Origin: Candidatus Saccharimonadota bacterium
GTDB taxonomy: Bacteria > Patescibacteriota > Saccharimonadia > Saccharimonadales > Saccharimonadaceae
DNA length: 64,000 bases
Assembly: GCA_905372785.1 (NCBI GenBank)
Contig: CAJPQG010000002.1
Location: forward strand, 1 to 64,000
Direction of reading: 5' to 3'
In this document: in pieces, positions 16,149-25,293 of the stretch
How positions within the stretch are numbered: position 1 is the first letter of the stretch
How the letters are laid out: every line of letters starts with the position of its first letter
Notes under the pieces: model-generated
Database searches by the model: none
What the model saw: the letters and a program-made list of their open reading frames with translations, nothing else
What the model was told of the DNA's origin: nothing
Made by a program: the position numbers and the translations under genes

Positions 16149-17329
16149 GTCAGTTTGTTATCTTTCTGGCCATTATTTACTATAAATTTTGCACGATCAT
16201 AAAGCTCGCTGTAAGTAAAAATTTCTATATTTCTAGAATCTCTACGATATAGCTCAAAAGTCCTTTTACGTATGTCTATCTCCCGATCACTACCACCATG
16301 GAACATATCGTCACTTCCTATAATCAAAATGGCCTTCGGGTCTACTGCCTGTTGATTAAGTTTATTTCCAGCACGGTCGTATTTACTTCCTTCATTCCGG
16401 TTCCACTCAACCTGATGAGTAGCTTTATACTCTAGTATCTGCGATGTGGCCCAAATTAGATCCTTTGATAATCTCCAAGAGTTAGACCTATTCTGCCCCA
16501 CTTCAAATATCTTTGTGGTGGGCTTTTTTAACTCAACCAGAACCGTATATTTAGTCGCCCCCATTAATACATCTATACGCTCCTCATTTTTACCAGATAT
16601 ATCAGCACCCTTTATTGCTGCTTCATGCTGTAAAATCTCTAGATACCTATAGTCAAGCCCGTATCCAAATATCCAAGGGTTTTTCTTAAAGAAATGCTGC
16701 CACACTTTCTCTTCTTTCGTAAAATCACCGTTCTCTCCATTATTTTTCTCTGACTGCCCATACTCTTGCCAATAATTATGCTGCTCTAATAGTGTTTTGA
16801 ATATTCTAAGCTGCTGTTTTCTATAGCCAATATTGACGATGTCGGACGATGTCAAGGATCCATCGTCAAGTAGAGTTTTGATAATATCCTGGCCATCTTC
16901 TGTTGATAGCGCAGTTACCAACTTCCTTTTTGTAGAATCGTCCAATTTCTCGAAAGAACTATCACTTAATTTTATACGTCGCTGTGTCACACTCTTAATA
17001 TCGATACTCTTGATGAAATCGGCAAATTCAACAATATGACCTAATGATGCAGTCGATAGATTTACACGTTCAGGCGTATCCTCATAACTATTACTGTTAG
17101 ATTTCTTTTTAATTTTTACGATTTCAAATCCACAAATATCACCTTTATCGTATATGTATGTGGCCCTTAGTCTCACTCGCGGACTAATTTGGATCTCTGC
17201 AGAGTTTTCACTTCTCACAATAGATAGATATTTTCCCTTAGTCTCCCCACCTCCTGGAAAGTTATAGGAATAAAGATAATCCTCTTTTGAGTTCTCTATT
17301 ATTTTAACGGTCTCGCGATCCTCTTTCAT
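16145..17329 (-). CDS. sduA: Shedu-type defence nuclease (DUF4263)
   Basis: 394 aa. The C-terminal ~190 residues match the Shedu (SduA) anti-phage nuclease domain DUF4263. The helix 'EEKVWQHFFKKNPWIFGYGL' is followed by 'RIDVLMG...YTVLVELKKPTTKIF', a PD-(D/E)XK core with Asp and Glu-x-Lys, and then the conserved helix 'SWRLSKDLIWATSQILEYK'. The N-terminal ~200 residues form a variable domain with beta-rich start and helical middle, as expected for Shedu sensors. It sits between hsdS and hsdR, overlapping each by 4 nt (ATGA), inside the type I restriction operon. Shedu systems are usually described as a single stand-alone gene. The gene name follows the family and the activity is inferred. Confidence 0.85.
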   Translation of the reverse strand: MKEDRETVKIIENSKEDYLYSYNFPGGGETKGKYLSIVRSENSAEIQISPRVRLRATYIYDKGDICGFEIVKIKKKSNSNSYEDTPERVNLSTASLGHIVEFADFIKSIDIKSVTQRRIKLSDSSFEKLDDSTKRKLVTALSTEDGQDIIKTLLDDGSLTSSDIVNIGYRKQQLRIFKTLLEQHNYWQEYGQSEKNNGENGDFTKEEKVWQHFFKKNPWIFGYGLDYRYLEILQHEAAIKGADISGKNEERIDVLMGATKYTVLVELKKPTTKIFEVGQNRSNSWRLSKDLIWATSQILEYKATHQVEWNRNEGSKYDRAGNKLNQQAVDPKAILIIGSDDMFHGGSDREIDIRKRTFELYRRDSRNIEIFTYSELYDRAKFIVNNGQKDNKLT

Positions 17330-18525
17330 ACAAACATCCCCTGCAATAATCCTTTTTTAAATTGTTTTGTTTTATCCAGCTGCCGGCGAGTGAGGGCAAT
17401 TTTTTCATCTAGCGCAGACAAGACCTCAGCGATTTTTTGCTGTTCGGCTACACTTGGCTCTACAATTTTCATATTCTTATACTGAGAGAAGTACATATGC
17501 ACAATTGTGCTTCCTTGCCCATAGGCTGCAAGTTTATACTTCATGAAGTGAGATAGGTAGTAGGCATAAAATATGCTGCTCCCTGTTTCCTTAAATCTTA
17601 AAATCGTAATATCCCCACCAAGAAGAACACCGTCTTCATTAAGTGCCGTTGCATTAGCAAGATCAATACCTGTAGTTGTAGTTGAATTCGGGAGTAATAA
17701 GTCACCATTTTTAGACGGCGTTCCTTTGTTGCTATTCGTGCGGCTTACGACTTGCGAAACAACTTCTGGATATATAGTGTAGAGCTGCCCATATAGTATT
17801 GCCTTGTTCTTACCATCAGCTTCTATATCACCCCAAGACAGCGATGACCCTCTAGCAGCGTCAAACACCTCCCCGAGCCGCTTCTCTTGCCACACCGGGA
17901 AGTGTGAGCCGTCTGGGCGAGTGAAGCGGAGCTGCTGGCTAAACAGCTGCTGTATGACGCCGCGCTTGTACGCCTCTAGTTGCTGCACCTTGCGCTCTAG
18001 TAGCGCCACCCGCTTGTCCACCGCAGCAAGGAATGCGGCAATTTTTTGCTGTTCTTCAATACCTGGCAGGTCTATTTTCGTTGCGAGAAAATTACTATTG
18101 TACAGCCTGGGCATAGTACTGCTTTCCACAATCCAGTTAGTTCTGCTATACACATATTTTAAAAAAGTATTTAATATTAAATCCTCATTATGCTGTAGCC
18201 AAATTATATTTGAATCTTGAAAGTAAGCAGGCTCGCCGTCATAGACGACTAGTCGCCCGATTGTACCAGAAGCAGAAACTAAAATATCACCCTTCTTAGG
18301 AAAAAGATATTTACCGATGTACTCATCGAATAATCTCTTATCTATAAACGCACTCGGATTTTTACCAAAAGTGCCAATTGTGTAAAATGGCACGTCTCCA
18401 CTCGGCTTAGTCTGGTTCTTAAAAATTCTTTTACACATTGCGACTGAGCCTACCTCCCCCAGTCGCCTCTCTTGCCACTCACCCGTAAACTCTGGAAAAC
18501 GTAAAATAGGTTCTAACCGCGACAT
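17326..18525 (-). CDS. hsdS: Type I restriction specificity subunit (HsdS)
   Basis: 399 aa DNA-recognition subunit with two target recognition domains (about 1-150 and 200-350), separated by the conserved helical spacer ('EEQQKIAAFLAAVDKRVALLERKVQQLEAYKRGVIQQLF') and ended by its repeat ('VAEQQKIAEVLSALDEKIALTRRQLDKTKQFKKGLLQ'). Each repeat half recognises one part of a bipartite site. Its ATG overlaps the stop of the abiC-like gene by one base (TGATG). There is no inverted-repeat duplicated hsdS nearby that would suggest phase variation. Confidence 0.95.
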   Translation of the reverse strand: MSRLEPILRFPEFTGEWQERRLGEVGSVAMCKRIFKNQTKPSGDVPFYTIGTFGKNPSAFIDKRLFDEYIGKYLFPKKGDILVSASGTIGRLVVYDGEPAYFQDSNIIWLQHNEDLILNTFLKYVYSRTNWIVESSTMPRLYNSNFLATKIDLPGIEEQQKIAAFLAAVDKRVALLERKVQQLEAYKRGVIQQLFSQQLRFTRPDGSHFPVWQEKRLGEVFDAARGSSLSWGDIEADGKNKAILYGQLYTIYPEVVSQVVSRTNSNKGTPSKNGDLLLPNSTTTTGIDLANATALNEDGVLLGGDITILRFKETGSSIFYAYYLSHFMKYKLAAYGQGSTIVHMYFSQYKNMKIVEPSVAEQQKIAEVLSALDEKIALTRRQLDKTKQFKKGLLQGMFV

Positions 18526-19316
18526 CAAAACTCTATCTCACTTTCCTGGTCGCTACTGTCCTCCATCTCTAGCCGAGGGTACTTTTCCTTATAATAGCTC
18601 CACAACAAAAGTCCCACAGTAGCACATGCATTAACTATAAACACCGACCATAGCGGGTTATCAATAATATAATCATCACCTGCCTTTCCGTGAACTCTTG
18701 TTTTCGAGCCCCTGATCTCGTCTATAGTACCTACAATGCCCCTCAACTGACTAGCCACTGTCTTTATTTCTTTTGGCTCCGAGTCGTCCTTAAAGCCAAG
18801 CGCATCCAGTAAACCTCTTATCTGCTTTGACAGCGAACCGTTCTGAGGTACATCAATTCTAGGATCAACTAAGATTGCCTTTATGATATCATCTAGTGCA
18901 GATGACGCGTGCACAACTGCCATATCTGGCTCATCGTACACCTTTTTGGTCGCTGCAGTAAAGTTCTCATAGACATTTGGATTTTGCTCTTTTACGTTAT
19001 TTTTTATTATCGCAATAGCGGGTAGCATGGTAGGCACGTCAATACCGAGATCTGTCGCTATCCTAAAAACGATATCCTCATCCATGCGATGCAACGTTTC
19101 TGCAAGATCTATCTCATTGCTGGTGCCATTTTTATAAAATATGCGGAAATTCTCCTCAAGATCATCAAGACGATCCCTCCATTCTTCATGCCATTTCAAA
19201 ATATACCTTCTAACATTTTGGTCTTTTGGTGATTTAAACATACTCCAAAGCTCAGCCTCTATTTTATCAATAAGCTGCATCATGTACTTAGGTGATATTT
19301 TGGGACTATTATCCAT
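18525..19316 (-). CDS. Abi-C-like protein embedded between hsdM and hsdS
   Basis: 263 aa. The N-terminal half is helical and unassigned. The C-terminal half resembles the abortive-infection Abi_C domain: 'AVVHASSALDDIIKAIL', a helical linker, then 'GIVGTIDEIRGSKTRVHGKAG' at the place of the LRN..G.GHG signature, and a final hydrophobic helix (FIVNACATVGLLLWSYYKEKYP). It overlaps the stop of hsdM by one base (TGATG; a GTG one codon earlier would give a 4-nt overlap) and hsdS by one base, so it is translated as part of the restriction operon. The role is inferred: an accessory effector or regulator of the restriction system. It is a distant relative of the gene at 2775-3584. Confidence 0.65.
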   Translation of the reverse strand: MDNSPKISPKYMMQLIDKIEAELWSMFKSPKDQNVRRYILKWHEEWRDRLDDLEENFRIFYKNGTSNEIDLAETLHRMDEDIVFRIATDLGIDVPTMLPAIAIIKNNVKEQNPNVYENFTAATKKVYDEPDMAVVHASSALDDIIKAILVDPRIDVPQNGSLSKQIRGLLDALGFKDDSEPKEIKTVASQLRGIVGTIDEIRGSKTRVHGKAGDDYIIDNPLWSVFIVNACATVGLLLWSYYKEKYPRLEMEDSSDQESEIEF

Positions 19317-20857
19317 CACTCCACGCCCTCAATCCCCAGCTCCTGGCAAAAGGCAGCGATGGTTTTATCTACCTCGGCCAGCTGAGTATTAATTTGGCGA
19401 ATGTCATGCGCGGTAGCGGTAAGGTCGATTGGCGCCTCTTCTTCGAAGGTATCTACATAGCGTGGGATGTTAAGGTTGTAGTCATTCTCGGCTAGCTCTG
19501 TTGGCTCAGCAATGTGGCTGTATTTATCTACCTCTGCCCAGTTAGCGTACGTATCTATAATCTTATCAATATTATCTGCGCCTAATTGGTTTTGGTTCTT
19601 GCCCTTAATAAATTCACGGCTGGCATCGATAAATAGTACGCCACTATGCGTGCGGCACTTTTTAAATACCAAAATACAAGCCGGAATACTGGTGCCGTAG
19701 AACAAATTTGCCGGCAGCCCAATCACTGCATCAAGCAAATTCCGCTCGATAATGTGCTGGCGAATTATACCTTCTGCCGCGCCGCGGAATAGCGCCCCAT
19801 GCGGCATAACAACCGCCATGGTGCCATTATCCGCCAGGTGGTGCAACATGTGGGTAATAAAGGCATAGTCTGCCTTGCTACTTGGCGCCAACCTACCCCA
19901 TGGGCTAAAGCGTTCATCATTCGCATGCAGTGGGTTTTTGTCACCCGCCCACTTGGCACTAAAGGGTGGGTTGGCCACCACTGCCTCAAAGCGCTGGCTC
20001 AGATGCTGTGGGTGCTCAAGCGTATCATCGTTCTTGATATCAAACGCATCAAAGTGGATATCGTGCAAAATCATATTCATGCGGGCTAGGTTGTAGGTGG
20101 TACCGTTCATTTCCTGGCCAAAATATTCACTTACCTGGGCATGCCGCCCAATTCGTAGGAGCAGCGAGCCCGAGCCGCAAGTTGGGTCATACACACTCCG
20201 AATACGCGTTTTGCCCAGCGTCACGATGCGCGCAAGAACTTCGCTTACCTCTTGTGGCGTGTAGAATTCACCGGCCTTCTTGCCTGCACCACTAGCGAAC
20301 TGGCTAATAAGATATTCGTAGGCGTCACCCAAAATATCGATTTGGCTATTACCTAGCTGGAAGTCGATAGTGCCGAGGTGGCGCAGCACTTTAGCAATTA
20401 GCTCAGCACGCTCACCCACAGTTTTACCAAGCTTGGTAGAGTTAAGATCTAGCTCAGAAAACAGGTGGTCAAAATCGTCCTGGCTGCCGGTGCCGACAGT
20501 GCTCTGTTCGATATGGTTCAAAATAGCCTGCAAATCTTCGATAAAATCACTCAAATCAGTACGCTCTGCCATCTGCGTAAAAAGCCCACTTGGCAGCAAG
20601 AAATACCCCAATCTATCGAGCGCTGCACTACGGATTTCCTGAATAAAATCAGTATCCGTATCGTTGAGCTGGCAATACGTTGTGCCCTCGCTCTCTAGTA
20701 ATTCGTCCGCATAGAGCTCAAGCTTTTCAGATAGATATTTATAGAAAATAAAGCCAAGAATATAGTCACGGAACTCATCGGCATTCATCTTACCACGCAG
20801 ATCATTCGCAATATTCCATAGTGACGTTTGTAGTTGGTGTTTTTGGTCTTCAGACAT
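19316..20857 (-). CDS. hsdM: Type I DNA methyltransferase (HsdM)
   Basis: 513 aa N6-adenine methyltransferase subunit. An N-terminal HsdM helical domain (SLWNIANDLRGKMNADEFRDYILGFIFYKYLSEKLE) is followed by the Rossmann methylase with the SAM motif 'SVYDPTCGSGSLLLRIG' and catalytic motif IV 'VVANPPFSAKW' (NPPF). It is the first gene of the operon and acts with HsdS to methylate host DNA. I take the ATG at 20855-20857, which has a strong GGAGGGGA-type ribosome-binding site directly upstream; a start 6 codons earlier lacks one. Confidence 0.96.
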   Translation of the reverse strand: MSEDQKHQLQTSLWNIANDLRGKMNADEFRDYILGFIFYKYLSEKLELYADELLESEGTTYCQLNDTDTDFIQEIRSAALDRLGYFLLPSGLFTQMAERTDLSDFIEDLQAILNHIEQSTVGTGSQDDFDHLFSELDLNSTKLGKTVGERAELIAKVLRHLGTIDFQLGNSQIDILGDAYEYLISQFASGAGKKAGEFYTPQEVSEVLARIVTLGKTRIRSVYDPTCGSGSLLLRIGRHAQVSEYFGQEMNGTTYNLARMNMILHDIHFDAFDIKNDDTLEHPQHLSQRFEAVVANPPFSAKWAGDKNPLHANDERFSPWGRLAPSSKADYAFITHMLHHLADNGTMAVVMPHGALFRGAAEGIIRQHIIERNLLDAVIGLPANLFYGTSIPACILVFKKCRTHSGVLFIDASREFIKGKNQNQLGADNIDKIIDTYANWAEVDKYSHIAEPTELAENDYNLNIPRYVDTFEEEAPIDLTATAHDIRQINTQLAEVDKTIAAFCQELGIEGVE

Positions 20858-20889
20858 CTCCCCTCCATAGAGCATTTATCGCTACACTT

Positions 20890-20895
20890 AGTATA
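20890..20895 (-). promoter_or_regulatory. -10 box (TATACT) of the restriction/Shedu operon
   Basis: TATACT about 32 nt upstream of the hsdM ATG, giving a leader of about 25 nt that includes the ribosome-binding site. No internal promoters or terminators were seen between hsdM and hsdR. Confidence 0.5.
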
Positions 20896-20965
20896 GCAGA
20901 TGAAATCACCAATATGGAGTGGTCGAACCACCTATACTATTCATAAAAATAACCACAAAAACCAA

Positions 20966-20991
20966 GAGGGGTAGATGTATTTCTACCCCTC
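20966..20991 (-). terminator. Terminator of the exonuclease I gene
   Basis: Perfect 9-bp stem GAGGGGTAG/CTACCCCTC overlapping the stop codon of the exonuclease gene, followed on the minus strand by TTGGTTTTTG. It insulates the exonuclease from the restriction operon downstream. Confidence 0.8.
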
Positions 20992-22392
20992 ACTCATCAC
21001 GTTCTCAAACCACAGCTGTAGCTCGGTGAGTAAATAATCATCCACTCCCTGTTTAGCCAACTTCTGGAGCTGCTGCACAAAATCGGTGCTCTGCCGCTGC
21101 AGCCGATCAGCTCGCCACTGCTGCCAAGCTTGTTTTTCTTCACTAGACAAACTAAATGGAAAATTGCGCGCCTTGTAGTGTACAATCAGTTGCTTCAAGC
21201 GTGGATCTTCAAACTGCTGCTCGCCAATATGCTTCAGCTGCTGCCCATCCGCTTGGCGAACCACTTGCATAGTGGTTATGTCTTTGCGGCTGGTAATAAA
21301 TCCATCATATAGCTGCGCTTCGGGGTCTTTTGCAGTAGGTAGTGGTGGCCGCCGAGAAAAAGCCTCTACGATTCGGCTAGCAAACTCTGAATGCCGGCGA
21401 AGCACATCAATGCGCTGCTGCACGAGCTCTAGCGATAAGCCTAAATGCTGCCAATTGTCTGGCCCCAACACTCCGATCGGTGCAACGGCCGGACACTTAT
21501 TCACTGGTAGCGGCTTCACTGGAACCGCAACAAAATCTTCGGCTTGACGCTCCTGATAACTGGCAAATAACCGTGCCTGCAGCTCATCCACGCTGTAGGT
21601 TAGCAGCAGTTCAGGGTCGTGGCGCAAATCATACACCAGCACATTACCATGCGGTGCTTCAGCTAATGGCCAAACTACGGTAGTTTTATCGTATGCTGCG
21701 TCGTAACGGCCGCTACTATACACCACTGGCTTTGGATTACGCACATCAACCAGCTTGGCTACCGCGCTCTTGTGTCGCATGTTTAATAAATAATCAAATA
21801 ATTTCGGCTGCTTGTCTCGAATCAGGCGTGCCACGTCAATCGTCGCTCGCACATCAGACAATGCATCGTGTGCAGCATCGTGCGAAATACCATTTTGTTG
21901 CGTAATGAGCTCGAGCTTATTCACCGCTCGCCCAGACGCATCGACTGGCCACACAATCCCCTCTGGGCGCAGCGCTCTAGTCATACGCACGACATCTAAA
22001 AGATCCCAGCGACTATTACCCTGTTGATAGCTCCATTCATAGGGGTCATAAAAATTGCGCCACAGCAAGTGTCGAATAAATTCATCATCAAACCGAATTG
22101 TGTTATAACCCACAATGATCGTGCCCGGCGTAAAGAACTCTTCCACCACCAAACGCGCAAAATCAGCTTCACTATATCCTTCTTCTTGCGTTCGTTGTGG
22201 GGTAATCCCGGTAACGGCAACCGCCCCAGGGCTTGGCAGCGTGTCATCATTAAGCGCTACTAGTACGTTAACTGGCTCACCGATAGGATTAAACTGTGCA
22301 TCAGTGCGCTGACCGGCAAACTGCATGATGCGATCATTTGCGCGGTCTAGCCCACTTGTCTCTAAATCGTAAAAGAAAAACTCCTGGTCCAT
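20983..22392 (-). CDS. sbcB: Exodeoxyribonuclease I (SbcB-like)
   Basis: 469 aa 3'-5' single-strand DNA exonuclease used in recombination and mismatch repair. The DEDDh active site is present: ExoI 'FFFYDLETSG' (D-x-E), ExoII 'TIIVGYNTIRFDDEFIRH', ExoIII 'HDAAHDALSDVRAT' (His and Asp). The following SH3-like and C-terminal regions (YNTIRF...KLELI, RHKSAVAKLVDV) are those of ExoI rather than DnaQ. The start is the ATG at 22390-22392 (MDQEFFFYDLETSG). A TATACT box 7 nt before it rules out the upstream in-frame codons. Confidence 0.92.
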   Translation of the reverse strand: MDQEFFFYDLETSGLDRANDRIMQFAGQRTDAQFNPIGEPVNVLVALNDDTLPSPGAVAVTGITPQRTQEEGYSEADFARLVVEEFFTPGTIIVGYNTIRFDDEFIRHLLWRNFYDPYEWSYQQGNSRWDLLDVVRMTRALRPEGIVWPVDASGRAVNKLELITQQNGISHDAAHDALSDVRATIDVARLIRDKQPKLFDYLLNMRHKSAVAKLVDVRNPKPVVYSSGRYDAAYDKTTVVWPLAEAPHGNVLVYDLRHDPELLLTYSVDELQARLFASYQERQAEDFVAVPVKPLPVNKCPAVAPIGVLGPDNWQHLGLSLELVQQRIDVLRRHSEFASRIVEAFSRRPPLPTAKDPEAQLYDGFITSRKDITTMQVVRQADGQQLKHIGEQQFEDPRLKQLIVHYKARNFPFSLSSEEKQAWQQWRADRLQRQSTDFVQQLQKLAKQGVDDYLLTELQLWFENVMSEG

Positions 22393-22399
22393 CACTTCC

Positions 22400-22405
22400 A
22401 GTATA
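22400..22405 (-). promoter_or_regulatory. -10 box (TATACT) of sbcB
   Basis: TATACT 7 nt before the start codon. The intervening GGAAGTG could serve as a very close ribosome-binding site, but the spacing favours a leaderless message. It lies just upstream of the obgE stop. Confidence 0.5.
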
Positions 22406-22443
22406 TCACGCCCGCGCCCCTTCACGGAGCCCCGGTGCCACAC

Positions 22444-23745
<1,302 letters not shown>

Positions 23746-23750
23746 CTACC

Positions 23751-23756
23751 AGTATA
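23751..23756 (-). promoter_or_regulatory. -10 box (TATACT) of obgE
   Basis: TATACT 8 nt before the ATG without a ribosome-binding site. Confidence 0.5.
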
Positions 23757-23762
23757 GCAAAT

Positions 23763-23790
23763 ACGCCAGGTACTCGTAAGCACCTGGCGT
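23763..23790 (-). terminator. Terminator of the LysM-CHAP gene
   Basis: Perfect 9-bp stem ACGCCAGGT/ACCTGGCGT with a 10-nt loop, 20 nt past the stop of the LysM-CHAP gene; only a short T-stretch follows on the minus strand. On the plus strand it is followed by ATCTTTTTA, so it could also act in the other direction. Confidence 0.65.
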
Positions 23791-23809
23791 ATCTTTTTAT
23801 ACAATTATT

Positions 23810-25000
23810 CTAGTGAATGAAGTGGAATGAACCAACTGATGAAGCCGGAATGTGACGAGTTGACACCACATTGTAGCCTTTATAGTTCATCTCACTAATA
23901 TCGACTGAACCATCGGCGTTCACTCCGGTAACATAGGCCACGTGGCCATATCCACCACCACCAGCGTCTGTCTGCAAGATTGAGCCAACTTCTGGGTTGT
24001 GGTCTACACGGTTACCTGCTGCGCGTGCTGAGTCGTCCCATGAGTAAGCATTACCCCAGAAACTACCAATAGGTTTACCTGCTGCAAGTCGCTTTTCATA
24101 TACCCACCATGTACAGTTACCAGCTGCATATTTATTACCAGCTGAGGCGGTAGCCTTGTTATAGCTACTGTTTGCACCGACAGTTCCCGCAGTTGTGCTG
24201 CCACCGCCTGCAGCATTACTTTGGCTGCGACCACCCCGAGTATTGCTTGGTGGCGCAACATACCCTGGGCGCTCTTCCTCTGGGAGAACTCCACCAGGAA
24301 GCACGAGCTGCATACCCTTGCTAATCTGCTTGGTTTCAAGGTCGTTAAACAGCACTACACGCTCTTTATCAGCCTTGTACTTATTAATGAGGTCATCGAC
24401 CTTATCACCGTCCTTCACCTCATATAGCACACCGTCTACTGGCAAAATAGTCAACTTCTTGCCCTTTTCGACCGTGTCTGTTGTCAGCTTGTTAGCCCAC
24501 TTCACCGTTTCAGGAGTAATTTTGTGCTGAGCCGCAACCGAAGCAACGTTGTCACCGTCTTTTGTGATGTACGTAGTAATACTTCGCTTATCGCTCTTAG
24601 CCTGAATGGTTTTTGGCTTAGTGATAACATTTGATTTTTCATTCTGAGCTAGCTCATTCTTAATACGAATTGAGCTTGATTCTTCACGTAAATCACCAAC
24701 AATCGGCAACTGAACTGATTCGGCAATATTTGTCGCTGATGTCACTGAAGCTAGTGAATCGACTGCTGTCACCTGATCCTGCTTAACTGCCTGATCATGA
24801 ATAGCTTGCGCATTAGCCTCAATCACCTGCGATGATGATGTCTGACCAATAATACCGCTGTAGTTTGCTGATACAAGACCAACAATCACTAGGCTAACTA
24901 GCCCATATAGAGCAATTGACTTTTTCGTCTTCGATAGAGAACCCGCTTTCGCTAGTTTCGTCTGTCGTGGAGCTCCTTGTTTCATAGTACGAATTATCAT
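23810..25000 (-). CDS. Secreted LysM-CHAP cell-wall hydrolase
   Basis: 396 aa. An N-terminal membrane segment/signal (about 28-50: KSIALYGLVSLVIVGLVSA) exports the protein. Then come two LysM peptidoglycan-binding repeats (YITKDGDNVASVAAQH... and YEVKDGDKVDDLINKY..., about 170-270), a Gly/Ser-rich linker and a C-terminal CHAP amidase/endopeptidase domain. The catalytic Cys is in 'AAGNCTWWVYEK' and the His in 'GYGHVAYVTGV'. It probably cleaves peptidoglycan in growth, division or contact with another cell. It has a near-consensus promoter far upstream and a leader of about 215 nt; the ribosome-binding site (GGGAG) partly overlaps a small hairpin. Confidence 0.92.
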   Translation of the reverse strand: MIIRTMKQGAPRQTKLAKAGSLSKTKKSIALYGLVSLVIVGLVSANYSGIIGQTSSSQVIEANAQAIHDQAVKQDQVTAVDSLASVTSATNIAESVQLPIVGDLREESSSIRIKNELAQNEKSNVITKPKTIQAKSDKRSITTYITKDGDNVASVAAQHKITPETVKWANKLTTDTVEKGKKLTILPVDGVLYEVKDGDKVDDLINKYKADKERVVLFNDLETKQISKGMQLVLPGGVLPEEERPGYVAPPSNTRGGRSQSNAAGGGSTTAGTVGANSSYNKATASAGNKYAAGNCTWWVYEKRLAAGKPIGSFWGNAYSWDDSARAAGNRVDHNPEVGSILQTDAGGGGYGHVAYVTGVNADGSVDISEMNYKGYNVVSTRHIPASSVGSFHFIH

Positions 25001-25215
25001 TCTCCCGTCTCCCTATACAGAGACCATACCGCCGCTATCTTTCTTCTTTTTACAAGAACGGGATGTACTCGACCAAAATTATTAGTAATATTGAAAGAAT
25101 GAAAGCAAGGCACGCAGCCTTTGCTAATGTTACATCCGTGCGATAGACAGTGGTACGCCTATGAGCTGAGATGAAAGAAAAATACTACAAAATCATCTTA
25201 AAAGCTCATCTGCTG
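25001..25215 (-). promoter_or_regulatory. Long 5' leader of the LysM-CHAP gene
   Basis: About 215 nt of untranslated mRNA predicted from the promoter at 25222-25250. It contains complementary segments ATGAGCT/AGCTCAT (25161-25167 with 25203-25209). A 5-bp hairpin (25007-25011 with 25020-25024) overlaps the GGGAG ribosome-binding site at 25009-25013. Such a leader is long for this compact genome and suggests post-transcriptional control. I could not match it to the c-di-AMP (ydaO) riboswitch that often precedes wall hydrolase genes. Confidence 0.45.
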
Positions 25216-25221
25216 TTATTT

Positions 25222-25250
25222 ATTGTACGAGAACGCGCCGCAAAAGTCAA
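25222..25250 (-). promoter_or_regulatory. Promoter of the LysM-CHAP gene
   Basis: TTGACT, a 17-nt spacer and TACAAT: one of the best sigma-70-type promoters in the window. Confidence 0.75.
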
Positions 25251-25293
25251 TCAGGTTTGCGAGTGCGCTACTCCCGTTTTTCACCAGTCTGGG

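Noticed and set aside
17326..18525. Phase-variable hsdS by inversion or recombination
   Set aside because: There is only one hsdS and no second silent copy, inverted repeats or recombinase gene beside it.
25001..25215. c-di-AMP (ydaO) riboswitch upstream of the LysM-CHAP gene
   Set aside because: The context fits, but I could not match the conserved core; it is reported only as an unidentified leader.
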